64,000 nt of DNA, taken from Holothuria scabra. Its lineage: Eukaryota > Echinodermata > Holothuroidea > Aspidochirotida > Holothuriidae. The DNA lies in assembly GCA_037179385.1 (NCBI GenBank), contig CM074179.1, positions 28,712,046 through 28,776,045 on the forward strand, given 5' to 3'. Positions 1 to 10,753 of this stretch are shown one piece after another (position 1 is the first letter of the stretch; every line of letters starts with the position of its first letter). Under the pieces are notes generated by a model. It saw nothing but the letters and a program-made list of their open reading frames with translations, was not told the origin of the DNA and ran no database searches. The position numbers and the translations under genes are program-made.

Positions 1-903
1 GAAATTATAGTGTAAATGAGGCTCTGTTTCTAGCCCAATAATTTTAGTGACAGGACTATATATTCATGTCACAACTGATGCACTGTAATCCAGCAGGAAG
101 TTTTATTGGAATTTACGAGTCCTGATGTTGTGTCGTGTTTATCTGTGAGTATGTGTTTGTTTTTTTGTATGATTGTAGTTTTGGGGAAGTTGGCCCTAGT
201 TTGCGTCAACTGGTGCATAGATTTCAAATTTAAATTAAACACTAGTACAGAAAGTAAACCGAGGGTAGAAATAGGGAAAATTGTGAGTGGTTGAATTATT
301 CTCGAATAATTTTTTTGGAACCTGACCACTTCACTCACTAATTTAATGTTTCAGGGTCCGACTTTTGGAGTACCCTGGCCATCCGTTCTTATCCACTGAG
401 TAACCCACGACGCCCACCACCCACGTCTCCGTAACAGGATTTAGGCTGTGAGGAAAGCCTCGAGCCAGAGATTACTCTACCTTGATGGTCCTCCTTCCAA
501 ACGCCAACGTTATTACCCCGAGGGTCGCACTGTATTCCGAGTAGACTACTGCAGGGCGAGAGCTGATATATGTAGGGGTACTGTGCAGCAGTGTTAGTAG
601 GGGTAGTCATCAGGTCAGGAGAGCTTTGGGTGAAATTTATGTGATTGCAGAAGTAGTGTACTGTTGCCTTAATATTTATATTTCTTTTTTTCCTTGAATA
701 TATGTATTTTGATGTATTTTGTAATGAAAGTTGAATATATTTTTGTATGTATTTTGATAGCTTATAGATGTACATTTGAGTTGTGCAATAATCACAATTC
801 TGAACTTAAAACGGGGTTTATCTTTCTCTTTACACTTGTCTGCCTAACTCACCTCACCGCGCCTATGTCCTCGACTTCCTCTGTGCAGGGTCTAACCTTG
901 TGA

Positions 904-957
904 CATACACACACACACACGCACACACACACACATATATACATATATACACACACA
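904..957. repeat. CA/TA microsatellite
   Basis: A run of CA dinucleotides with interspersed CG and TATA units. No gene context beyond the MASTL intron. Confidence 0.9.
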
Positions 958-2020
958 CGCCATCATGATTGCATTGGTTTCTCTTACCATCGAAACCAAA
1001 AATTGATGGCTGAAAAATGGGGTAAATGCCTTGAGGTAGGGTGAGGCACTTTCGTCAGATCAGACAATTACCCAGCACTCAAATTTGACTAGTTACAACC
1101 CTGCTTACCACATATAATTGTGTGGTAATGTGTGGCTACTGATAATTTACTCACCCAAAGGTAAACTGCTTGATTGATAGTTTAGAGGTAATTTATAAAG
1201 GGTGGACAAAAAGTATTCTGTCACTGTGCAACACTCCACATTACTATTTTTTCTACAGACAGAGCTACTTTTGAAACCATTGACCTTTGCTATTTACCTT
1301 TGATATTTATGTCAAGAGACACTGCGAACATCCTGAAAAATTTTATAAGAGGGGAATTTACTCCCTGATCTGGACTCATTAAAGTGGATCTGATCTACGT
1401 GAAATGAACTCGTTTTGGTAGTATGACACCATAACCTTCAAAAAGACAGTGCAGTAGTTGAATATGCTTCCTCCACATTAAAGGGAAATATTGTGTTTAA
1501 AATGCTTTAACAAAGAGTACAAAGAAAATGGCTCAGACACTATTCAACAATTAAGCCTTAATAATGAACCCCAGCAATAGCTACATCTCTTCAAAATACT
1601 ATGTGCAAGAAGAGCCATGGACCTTGCATCATTTGAAATGTTGAAGGTTTGGGTGAACAAATGATTCTTCAGCAACAAACAGCTGAATTTGTAGCTGTGG
1701 GGAACTTATTTCTTGAAAAGAAGGCTACCACACTGCCATTTGTTGATAATCTATCACCCTGTGCCAATAGATACTTGTTTTAAAAGGATAAATTTTTCTT
1801 GCTGAACAAACCCAATATTTCCCTTTTCGCTTTTTTTGATCATGGATTGCAGGGCCTGCATCTTCACAACAACACTAGCTGTTAATGATGTCTTGTTGCA
1901 TCTTTTACATCTATCATACTTCCTTTGAATGATGCATAATTACATCTTTTACTGTACATCTATCATAATATTTATAAATGATGCTAAATTACACCTTTAA
2001 ATCAAAGTACATTAGACGAG

Positions 2021-2226
2021 TATTATGGTTAGTTAGTTAGATGGAGTTACGGCCAATTTCCTACCAGCCGGTCACAACCTTTTTTTCCAGTTGCTGCTCA
2101 CTGGCTTGATTTCTGTACTCCATTGCCTACTGTATGCTGAGCACCAAGTACAATGGCAGTGGGTTCCTTTTTTAAAGTCTTGGGTATGACCTGGCCAGGA
2201 CTCGAACTCCCAACCTCCTGATTTCA
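2021..2226 (-). mobile_element. tRNA-derived SINE, copy 1
   Basis: Read on the minus strand: a B-box-like GTTCGAGTCC, then 'AGACTTTAAAAAAGGAACC', the body words GCAATGGAGTA and AAGCCAGTGAG, and a tail of CTAA repeats after CTCCAT. It matches copies at 2345, 8555, 28661 and 49443 in order and content. The tRNA-like 5' part is truncated. Nested in the tandem repeat at 1880-2640. Confidence 0.8.
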
Positions 2227-2344
2227 TGGTACACCTTTTACATCTTTCATACTACTATACCTGTGAATGATCTTGAAATAAATCTATCATACTTTTAATA
2301 AATGATGTAAAATTACATCTTTTATATCATACTACCATTGAATT

Positions 2345-2592
2345 GACCCCATCTAACAGTAAGAGCATCCGCCTCTCATGAGGAAGGCAGGGTTCGCTTC
2401 TCAGTTCGAGTCATATTACCAAAGACTCTAAAAAAGTAACCTACTGCCATTGTGCATGATGCTCCACATAAGCAATGGAGTAGAGAAAACAAGCCAGTGA
2501 GCCACAACTGAAAAAAGGACCATGGCCCACGTGACTTGAACCAATAGGTTGGAAACTGGGCTGTAAAACTCTATCTAACTAACTAACCAACT
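2345..2592 (+). mobile_element. tRNA-derived SINE, copy 2
   Basis: Plus-strand copy with a tRNA-like head (AAGAGCATCCGCCTCTCATG, then GTTCGCTTCTCAGTTCGAGTC), the family body (CCAAAGACTCTAAAAAAGTAA, AAGCAATGGAGTAGAGAAAAC) and the tail ATCTAACTAACTAACC. It lies within 120 bases of copy 1 in the opposite orientation. The body contains 'ACTTGAACCAATAGGTTGGA', shared with copy 5. Confidence 0.85.
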
Positions 2593-2638
2593 ACCATTGA
2601 ATGATGTCATGCTACATCTTTTACATCAATCATACTAC

Positions 2639-2778
2639 CTGTGAATGATACCACGTTGATGGAGATACTCTAGGGCAAGCACAACCTCTGCTGTGTAGAT
2701 GAGAGCAACATCTGTATCCAGGAAACCAAAGAGATGGAGAAGAGATTTCAGGTCTCCTCCAACCATGTACTCCATAAT
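2639..2778 (-). CDS. MASTL: MASTL exon 4, hinge to catalytic-loop start
   Basis: A 140-base exon entered after TTTTTTCTACAG and leaving through AG|GTAGTATG in phase 2. It encodes residues 118-164 ([10 protein letters not shown]...[10 protein letters not shown]). [14 protein letters not shown] is the hinge and helix D, in the typical Greatwall form. HQRGIIHR opens the HRD catalytic loop; its Asp must lie in the next exon, which I do not find before base 1. The donor lies inside a degenerate tandem repeat, so near-copies of the exon end occur downstream in the intron (for example 2259-2271). Confidence 0.95.
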
Positions 2779-3473
2779 CTGTAGAAAAAATGATGTGAAA
2801 CACACCTTAATCAGGACTTCTGTTTGCAGGGAACCCCATAGCTTGCAATAAACATAGACTAAAGCACGGGCCACACTACAGCGATATCCGATCAGATTAA
2901 TATCCAATTTTTGTGAGTTTTAGTAAAAACCTCCTGCATCCATTGACAGAAAGAACCAAAAATTTGCCATCTTGTGTATAAGTATAATCGGTATGGGAGG
3001 ACCACAGAAATGAAATGTAACCTATTCATTTTGTGACGTCACATTGACAAATAGCTTCTTTCGGACTACGCATATCCCATAAAAGCTGTATGTCAATGTG
3101 GCGTCATGGAATAATCAGTATAACTAGGATTTTCGTAGTCCCAAGATACAAATTATTAGTATCAGTATCACCAACAAAATCTTGTAACATACTGTACATG
3201 GGAGGACTATTTCCATGTAGTATCAGTTCTGCAACAACCAATAGACAATTTGTTTAAATTTAGTTGCTTTGATGCAGGCCTGATACAACTTTCTTTTTAT
3301 TGCCTCACTTTATAACATCAGAAATGACAGCTTTAAGCATAAAATTCAAATTAATGTGTTTGTTTTCCACTTCATGTAATTTTAATATTATCAGTGTACT
3401 CTAAAATTAAAAAATCCGCATAAAATCCAGACAAATAATGTGAAGCAAGCCTTATTAAGCCAAAAACCCTTAA

Positions 3474-3770
3474 AGGCCCAGTTCTCTCAACCCAAACAGT
3501 ACCAATTCTCATAACCTTCTTACTTAAGTCCCTCCCACAATTGTCTGAAATTCATCTTCATCGTGACACAATCTCAGTTTATTGCTTCAAGGTGAGTGAA
3601 GAAAAACTCAATTTATATAATCAAAACACTCACAGTACTGTTCATGCTGTGTAATAAAAGCTTTAGTACTCTGCATTGTTTGAATTAGCTGTCAATCAAA
3701 TGGCTGAGCCAATTGAGAATTTCGGTACCCCCCGCACCAAAATTATAGTTTGGGGTGAGAGGTTTGGCCC
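3474..3770 (-). mobile_element. TTAA MITE family A, copy 1
   Basis: A 297-bp element preceded by TTAA and followed by TCAA. Its ends are complementary (AGGCCCAGTTCTCTCAACCC at one end, GGGGTGAGAGGTTTGGCCCT at the other). Internal words in reverse complement (GGGAGGGACTTAAGTAAGAA, CAGACAATTGTG, TCAATCAAATGGCTGAG) match copies at 7408, 37704, 48087, 48490 and 55094. It has no coding capacity. TTAA flanks suggest mobilisation by a piggyBac-type transposase; that is inference. Confidence 0.85.
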
Positions 3771-4015
3771 TCAAAGGGGCTTGTTGGAAGGTTACTCCTA
3801 AAAGAACCAAACAAGGAAGATTAACACACACCAGTTGAACAAAAAATCAGAGGTAATTTTGAACCATCCCTGAACTGGCAAAAAACTGTGACTAAAAAAT
3901 GCTCCCCCATCTCTACCACACAGAGCAAGTAACATTTTGATCCTTCATAGTTATACGGATTAATATTTTAACAAAACCATATCTTCATTTATACTTTATG
4001 TTTATGTGTCATTTT

Positions 4016-6624
4016 TGGGAATGCACCGGATATCCGGTCCGGCCGGATTATCCGGCCGGATAGTGAAAAAATATCTGGTTCCGGTTCCGGCCGGATTTTT
4101 TTTAAATCCAGCCGGAACCGGATTTTTCTGTAAACTTGGGTAGAATTATGTACATGAGTTAAAACAAACATGAAAACTGTGCAGTAACTGTCTTAGAATT
4201 AATTTATTTAAAGCTCATAAATTATAGCTTATCAGTGCATGTTACAGTATATACTGTACATTTGAACACCTTTATTTAACCCTTAAAAGTGACTGAACCA
4301 AACAAGCAACAAAGTTATAAAAGTAGCTGATTTACATGTACATGTAACAAATATGACTTCAAATTCCTCCAACTGTGTGAAATAAACTGAATGGATGAAA
4401 AGACCTTTCATGCAATTTAAAGTCTACTGCAGCGCACAGTAGTACTGTACAAAATGGATAATCCATATTACAGTTGTACCTGAGTCACATCATTCAAGGC
4501 AGTGTTTCAGTTTAATTGCATTGGGTTGTCTATAAAATACACATTTGAACACTTCACTTTACTGTTCTTTACTCTTTAACATTACTTGCCCATTGAAGTT
4601 GTGTAGTACAAGCAGGAAATGTGTTTCATCTTGAATTTCAGAAGACATTACTCATTACAAATTAAAGTTGCCTATGGGGTCAATATTAATGTTTTCTGTC
4701 CCTAATAATTCATCACACACACTTAAGTATACACAATATGATTAGTGTTCGACCGATCATCTGTTAAGTAATCGACATCTAGCTGATTATTCTGTCATCA
4801 GTAAATAATCGGCATTGGTAAATTTCTGCCATTCAACCGATCATTGCCACCGATTATTCGCAAACTGGAAAAAAGGGGCTAAATATACTTGAAAAAGGGC
4901 TCTTAGTTTCGTTAAAATCCCCGTAAATACTCAATCCATTAACTTCCCGCCAAAACGAGATGCATTGATAATCACAAACGTATAAATTTAACCCCTGCCA
5001 TGGGAATGATTGTTTGATATTTTCCGCTATAACCTGTTTGTTTTACCTGAAATTAGATTTAGAATTGCATTCAAGGTGTATTCCTTGCTGTCTCTCAGAA
5101 AGCGCTGCATAAGTTGCTGTACAAACTGTTCTGCACAATACGCATAGAACAGACTGGCTTATATAGCCAGCTAGCGAAGCCGGGCGAGTTCCATGCTAAA
5201 TTCACATAGAAACGGCACCACAAATATCTGCCAATGTGGATTATGTGGGGATCTGATTTTCTTGCATTTCAGTTGCAGATTCTTTTTAAACAAGACATAA
5301 GTTTTGGAAGAGAACTGCTAAAAATATACAGGGATATTTATATCTGAAAGGAACCATAAGATACATTAATCAGGTGCAATTTTTTTGCTGCCCAGAACTG
5401 CTAAGATTATTATGATTGCTCTACATGGGGTCGGTTAAGACGGGAGCTCGAGAGTAGCTACAGTACATAAAAGCAACTACAATCCAGTACAGTAAAAGAA
5501 TGGAAATGTCCCGACATGATTGGAGGATAAAAACTAGACAGAGCATGATGTTGGCCTTGGAACTAAATTATCAAAGGGCATATGACATCGACTGCAAACA
5601 ATTCTACTGTATTAACAGTTGATTTGTATCTTCACTTTTGAATTGAAAATATTACCCCTACAAAAATGATATCCCGTTCGTGAAACAAACGGAACAATTC
5701 CCAATATTTTCTATCCTAAACTGGTTGTGGTATACACGATGTGCACAAAGCAAGTGGCGCGTACTATAGAGACAAACATGTGATTTCCCTCTTTCTAATA
5801 ATAGGTAATCGGCATCGGGCTGATTGTTTAATTAATTAATCGGTAATTGAGTATTACCGATTATAGCATAATCGGTAGACCACTAAATATGTTATCAAAC
5901 ATGTAATACGTAATGTCAGAATGTGTGATACACAGTATCTCTGCCAAAAAATTATTAATGATAAATGTGTTTCAGTTTGTTGATATCATGGCATGCTTAA
6001 ATACTAGAAATGGTGTATAAAACTATGGTGCTGTGCATAGTTAAAAACCTTAACCCTAGAGTCTTTTTACAGTACATATGAGCTTTCCATTCAGTAACCA
6101 CTATCCAAGGACTCTCTTTGCCAATTATTACTGGTCTACATAATTTGCACATTTTTTTTGAACAAGTGGTGATGTACTTTAGTTCAAAAAGAACAAACTG
6201 ATATGCAAAACAACTTTCAAGATTCCCTCAGGAGTTTTCTCTACAAATATTCTTTTAAGGAGGGAAAATACAAAGAGCTCTTACTTGCCCTGCTTTGCAA
6301 CAGTTTTGCTGTACCTCTGCAGGAACAGTTGTTCATGTCTTTTTTCTATTATATTGCATTTTTTGGTTAAAAAATTTAGTTAAATACACTTGTACAACAC
6401 TTGAAGACAAATTTATAGACATTTCCCATTAGTCCTTCACAAACATTACATCACAAAGCACTAAACTCCTATCCTAGAGTTTCTCTGCTTTTCTGGATTT
6501 CACATTATTCATCTGCATTGCAAAAATCCGGTTCCGGCCGGAAAAAATCCGGCCGGATTTCAAGTTGGTTCCGGCAAAATCCGGTTCCGGCCGGATCCAA
6601 AATTTTGGTTCCGGTGCATCCCTA
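4016..6624. mobile_element. hAT-like element, nonautonomous, 2.6 kb
   Basis: It begins TGGGAATGCACCGGATATCC and ends GGTTCCGGTGCATCCCTA. These terminal inverted repeats are flanked by a perfect 8-bp duplication, GTCATTTT (4008-4015 and 6625-6632), the hAT signature length. Subterminal regions at both ends are packed with CCGGCCGG palindromes. No transposase ORF is present. A second element (4743-5885) is nested inside. A relative with similar ends occupies 24238-26730. Confidence 0.88.
4743..5885. mobile_element. nested hAT-like element, 1.14 kb
   Basis: The ends TAGTGTTCGACCGAT and ATCGGTAGACCACTA are imperfect inverted repeats. Subterminal arrays of ATCGGCAT/CCGATTAT words lie at both ends. 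The flanks AATATGAT and AATATGTT form an 8-bp target duplication with one mismatch. It lies wholly inside the 4016-6624 element, so it inserted later. No transposase is visible. Confidence 0.85.
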
Positions 6625-7199
6625 GTCATTTTTATAATTCATCCTTCACTATATATTGGTCTGTACATCTATTAACTTTGAACTTCTTATTGAGTTGATT
6701 GACACTCATACAGTAACTCATTTGTGTTGATGTGTTGTTATATTTCATATTACTGTACATCTATGACTCCAGTATCAATGCACTTGGTAAATGCATCAGT
6801 TCTGAGAATGATTTTATCCTGAGTAATAGACTGCAATGTGCAGTATATCTGTGAATAACAGACTCATGCTGAGTCATTGGTAGAAGAAGTTATTACTCAG
6901 AGTTATAGGAAAGGTTTATAGGTTCACTGTGGGGCAGAGAAAAATTTTATCCAGTTTCACAAATGGACAAATTGCTACAGGTACTATACTGCACAAATGC
7001 AAATTTCCTACATACTGCAAACTATGTTTTTTTTTTATAGATTCGGTGTTATGGGCTCCCAGAGAATGCAAAAGTGCTATGCAAATTTTGATTTTCCCTG
7101 TTGTGGGGTGATTGAAATTAGTGATTTACTGTGGGGTAACATTATGAGGTGGGTTTACCAGGTCTGGCATTGAACCCAGGGAACATTGACATCCAATCC

Positions 7200-7384
7200 T
7201 CTTACAGGGCCAATCCTCTCACACCAAACTTCAATTCTTGTAGGGTCTTACAGAAATTTTAAATTGACTCAGCTCTTTGATTGACAGCTTATTCAAACAA
7301 TGCAGAATACCACAGCTTGTATTACACAGCATAAACTGTGCTGAGAATGTTTTGATCATACACTCTAGGTATATTGAACCCTGG
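7200..7384 (+). mobile_element. TTAA MITE family A, partial copy
   Basis: Matches the 5' half of the family (CCAATCCTCTCACACCAAAC, CAGCTCTTTGATTGACAGC, CAATGCAGAATACC, ATTACACAGCAT). It breaks off at a short segment (TTGAACCCTGGGAACATTGA) that also occurs just upstream near 7170. A local duplication has probably truncated it. Confidence 0.75.
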
Positions 7385-7407
7385 GAACATTGACATCCGA
7401 CCCTTTT

Positions 7408-7696
7408 ATAGGGCCAATCCTCTAAGCCCAAACTATAATTATTGTAGGAGATTATAGAAATTCTAAATTGGCTGAGCTCTCTGATTGACAGTCAATTCAA
7501 ACAATGCAGAATATCAAAGCCTATACTACACAGCATGAGTGTGTTGATAATACACATTGAGCTTTTCTATACTCACCCTGAAGCAATAAGCTGAGATTGT
7601 GTCACCATGAAGATGAATTTCAGACAGTTGTGGGAGGGGCTTAAGTAAGAAGGTTAGGAGAATTGGAACTATTTGGGGCAAGAGAATTGGGCAGTT
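7408..7696 (+). mobile_element. TTAA MITE family A, copy near the MASTL exon 3 donor
   Basis: Full-length family member, from GCCAATCCTCTAAGCCC to GAATTGGGCAGTTAA, carrying the family words GCTCTCTGATTGACAG and GTTGTGGGAGGGGCTTAAGT. Its end lies about 40 bp from the splice donor of MASTL exon 3 (7738), unusually close for an intronic insertion. Confidence 0.85.
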
Positions 7697-7738
7697 AAAG
7701 AGCAAACAAGGTGTGCGCTTGCTGGCTACTGTACTTAC

Positions 7739-7928
7739 CAAGTAAACATAGTGAGTTGATTGGATGGAATAAAACAGGTGAACTACAAATGGACTCCTGG
7801 CCATTGCTAGTGCATCCCTCTCTGCTTCTATCTGTGAGGCCATGTTTTTATTGATTAATTGTGATTTTTCCATCACTTTGATTGCATACAACTGATCTTT
7901 ACCAGACTTCTTTCCAAGGAAAACTTTA
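7739..7928 (-). CDS. MASTL: MASTL exon 3, kinase N-lobe
   Basis: A 190-base exon with acceptor TTCTTGCAG and donor GTAAGTACAG. It encodes residues 55-117 ([10 protein letters not shown]...QSTHYVYL). YAIK carries the catalytic lysine (Lys71), AERD carries the conserved helix-C glutamate (Glu90), and [16 protein letters not shown] matches the Greatwall N-lobe closely. The exon ends in phase 0, and the following exon begins IMEYM, giving the family's VYL-[VI]MEY hinge. A TTAA-type MITE ends about 40 bases beyond the donor, inside the following intron. Confidence 0.95.
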
Positions 7929-8554
7929 CTGCAAGAATGTGAAAAATACCAAAGATAATGTAATTGGTGATATTATAAACTACTTCACAAATTTACAATT
8001 ACCAACAAGTAGAGTAGCACTTTCAACTGACATTTTCATTTGGCCATTCTTGCTTGGCACCCCTTGCTTTCTCAGACAGGGTTGTACTGTAGCTAGAAAG
8101 AATTGTGTGTGGCATGCAATTTGCCCCAGCAACTATCTAAAAGCATAGCAATACCATTGGTTGGTGTGGTATGCGTACATCTATTTTGACTTGGACAAGT
8201 GGAAAATTACTGCTTGAACAGAAATTTGGTGGTAAATTTATAGCTCATTAATGGTAAAACTGGGAATTTGTAAAGGTCTGAGTGACTCCATTTGAGCCCA
8301 AGCATGGGTTGGGAAACCCAGTGCAGGGCATTGCCATTGCTGACCAACCCTTGTAGCTAAAGACCTGCTCTTAGAGGACAGTGTTTGACGGACTCAGAAA
8401 TAACTAAGTACTGTAAGCAACACATAGGCCTATATTGAAAACAACACATACAGTACATTGAAAACAAAACTAACGGTACCTTCACTGGTTTTGAATCCAT
8501 GAATACGAATCTTAGTACATTTTTACATGTAACATTTATTTTCTTCTGAGATTT

Positions 8555-8720
8555 CAAGTGTGTGTCCTAGTTGATAAAGCATCAACCTTTTACTCAGATC
8601 TTAGGTCTGGGGTTTGAATTCCAGGACTAGTCCATGACCAAAGACTTTAAAAATTAAACCTACATGGCAAAGCTGCTGTTGTGCATGCATGATGCCCCTG
8701 TAAGCAATGCCAATTAGAGA
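8555..8720 (+). mobile_element. tRNA-derived SINE, 3'-truncated copy
   Basis: Has the tRNA-like head (TTGATAAAGCATCAACC..., then TTTGAATTCCAGGACTAGTC) and the linker CCAAAGACTTTAAAAATTAA shared by the family, but loses the body after AAGCAATGCCAATTAG. No CTAA tail. Confidence 0.65.
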
Positions 8721-8749
8721 TAACAGGGGATGAGCACCATTGTTGATTT

Positions 8750-8900
8750 TTTGTTTTTCAAACAAATCATGATTTAATAAATCAATGATTTATATCAAAT
8801 ATATCTATTCAAATCAGATTTTTTGGATTAAATCATGATTTTTTTCAATTAAAATCATGATTTTAATAGTGATTTTAATCAATGTGATTTAAATCAAACA
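8750..8900. repeat. ATCATGATTT-rich inverted repeat block
   Basis: Repeated AATCATGATTT/AATCAATGATTT words, ending GATTTAAATCAAAC, with the ends roughly complementary. It could be a short AT-rich MITE. I see no clear target duplication. Confidence 0.4.
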
Positions 8901-9204
8901 ATCCTGGGGATAAACCCAAGACTCCTAAAAAAAGAGAAAATTGAGAGACAGGCACGGGTGCTGGGGGTCCAAGGGCAAGCTTAAGGGCCCCTAGTGGCAT
9001 TGATGTCAATTTAATTAGACTTCTGATTGGATAGAACTCTGAGGGTTGTTGGAACATGTTTTATAGCTGAGATTTATACCACATTTATGATAGAAACTTT
9101 TGGGATATTTGGCAAAAAAGAGGAATGAATACAAAAAAAAAAGAAAAAGAAAGAAAACTTCGTCTAAAAAGAGGAAGTATCTCATACCTGAGATAACAAC
9201 CCAG

Positions 9205-9802
9205 AGCCACACAACTCAGGCCTTGAGTTTTAGATTTTCCAGATGTGCCACAAACCCCTCCCCTCAGAAAATTAAGGAGTGTGATAGGTGTGCTGTTTTC
9301 TTAAACTTTAATAGTTTTTTTTTTTTTGGCTCCAAATCTTCATCTAGGTGTACAAAAAATTGCCTCTCTCACAGTGATTTGAGGTGAGTGATGGTGTGCA
9401 ATTGCACTGGCATGCCTCAAAATTCAAGGCCTAACAAGTAGAAAAAAGCCATGGGCACTGCTAGAATAAAACAAAAGGTTATACAATAAGTTGAAGCATC
9501 TACATTTACCTAACGTACATAACCTGCTAAGATTTTATCAGTGTTGCAATGAAATATTACTTACCCAAATGCTCCTCTGCTGATTGGCTTTAAGATAGTA
9601 AAGTCTTCAATACTTGGAAGCTGCAAACGGAAAAATACCAAAAGAAACAGGCCTTGAAATTTTCCAGGTGTTGCTACAATTACACTCCTCAGGAAATTGA
9701 TAAGGAGTGTGGTACAGTAGGTGTGCTGTTATATTTATCTGAACTCTAAGTGCACACAAAATCACACTCCTCACAGTGATTTGAGGCGAGTGTGCTATGT
9801 AT
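9205..9802. repeat. direct repeat pair flanking MASTL exon 2
   Basis: Two diverged copies in the same orientation, 9205-9430 and 9648-9802. They share CAGGCCTTGA, TTTTCCAG, AAGGAGTGTG, GTGTGCTGTT and CTCACAGTGATTTGAGG words. The 56-bp MASTL exon 2 sits between them, so unequal exchange between the copies could remove the exon. Confidence 0.65.
9565..9620 (-). CDS. MASTL: MASTL exon 2, glycine-rich loop
   Basis: A 56-base exon bounded by TTTGCAG before CTTCCA and by the consensus donor GTAAGTAATA after TTTGG. It encodes LPSIEDFTILKPISRGAFG (residues 36-54). ISRGAFG is the ATP-binding glycine loop in the form characteristic of Greatwall/MAST kinases. It enters in phase 0 and leaves in phase 2, so Gly54 is split; the next exon supplies its last T. 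It is too short to be found by ORF length and was located by motif. Confidence 0.9.
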
Positions 9803-10335
9803 ACCTGTCCTTGTACTGCCGCTGAATGGTGTATGCATTATGTACATGAACGTACATGAATTGTATACATACATGCATACGTACCCACAATTGCCTACAG
9901 ATTGCTTCTGACTTAGTTCTGACCTGTATACTACTCTCCCTGTACTGTTCATGCGTTGCCAATGTATGGTGTCTGTGTTTGCATAAGTCATGTATACTGT
10001 ACTGCACTGTATGTATGCACACCTATGGATTGCTATGCATTGTCATAGCTCCCAAGTTCCCAGAGGCTAGAAGCGGGTCCTTTGGTGGATCACTGGCCTG
10101 GGAGTGGAGTGTAAGGGAAGGGGGGAGGGGTCCCGCTCCCCTTTTCAAAAATTTATGAATTTTAGAAGTGTCTACGTGCAATATGGTGGCACTTTTTTGG
10201 CAAATCATTCAACACAATTTTGCTAGGTTACTGCAAAAAAATTCAGTATGGTTCTGAATTTTTTGTGGTAAATTGTTTTAAGAGATCTGCTTAAATAATA
10301 TTAGACAGATGTTCACAAACACGCAAAATAAAACC

Positions 10336-10753
10336 TAGGGTTGGGCGGTCGGTACCATGAAAATATTGGTACCGTTATTGTAAGACATGTACAGAACCAG
10401 TATTGAGGCAGTACCAGTTCTCAACTCTAGGGTAGGGAAGTCAATTGGGAAGGAACCTAAGCCACGCATGGCCCCCATGTTATCCTGCACATAAATCCAT
10501 TTGGGTGTTTGATTGGATTAATAACCATGCAGGAACCTCTGCTCTTATGTTTGTGTACTGTAAATATTTTAATCTTCCACATATACTGACAATTATTTTT
10601 GTCAGCAAATTCAATGAATACCAGTAATTTATTTAAGTACAGGTATTTTCTCAAGAGCAGGTATTAGTATCACACCAAATATCTTGGGTATTTTCATTTC
10701 CTGTACCTCTAGTACCGGTATTGACGTTAGTACGGGTATAAGGCCCAACCCTA
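10336..10753. mobile_element. hAT-like MITE, 418 bp
   Basis: The ends TAGGGTTGGGCGGTCGGTAC and GGCCCAACCCTA are inverted repeats. The flanks ATAAAACC and CTAAAACC are an 8-bp target duplication with one mismatch. Subterminal regions carry GTACC/GGTAC words. There is no coding potential. Confidence 0.8.

Larger units (their letters stand above)
1..2638 (-). other. MASTL intron 4, incomplete
   Basis: Sequence downstream of the last visible MASTL exon. No exon encoding DLKPDN or DFGLS is visible on the minus strand, so the intron probably runs off the window. Contents: a CA microsatellite (904-957), a fragment related to the dispersed repeat at 16880 (about 1200-1330), a degenerate roughly 55-bp tandem repeat (1880-2640), and two SINE copies inserted into that repeat. 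Bases 1-900 and 1340-1880 hold nothing I recognise. Confidence 0.5.
1880..2640. repeat. degenerate tandem repeat reaching MASTL exon 4 donor
   Basis: Diverged copies of a unit containing words like 'TTACATCTTTTACATCTATC', 'ATACTACC' and 'GTGAATGAT', at roughly 55-60-bp intervals where uninterrupted. Recognisable units lie near 1885-1985, 2225-2340 and 2590-2650. The last one overlaps the 3' end of MASTL exon 4. Two SINEs (2021-2226 and 2345-2592) interrupt the array. Confidence 0.7.
2779..7738 (-). other. MASTL intron 3 (5 kb)
   Basis: Intron dominated by repeats: a TTAA MITE (3474-3770), a 2.6-kb hAT-like element (4016-6624) with a smaller one nested inside it (4743-5885), and two more MITE copies (7200-7384 and 7408-7696). 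No additional exon is visible. Bases 2780-3470 and 6640-7190 show nothing recognisable. Confidence 0.7.
7929..9564 (-). other. MASTL intron 2 (1.6 kb)
   Basis: Contains a partial SINE (8555-8720), an AT-rich block of repeated ATCATGATTT/GATTTAAATC words (8750-8900), and one half of a direct repeat pair (9205-9430). Nothing else is recognised. Confidence 0.6.

Noticed and set aside
1..2638. Next MASTL exon (HRD-DLKPDN / DFG)
   Set aside because: Searched by eye on the minus strand for DLKPDN and DFG coding words; none found, so no exon was called.
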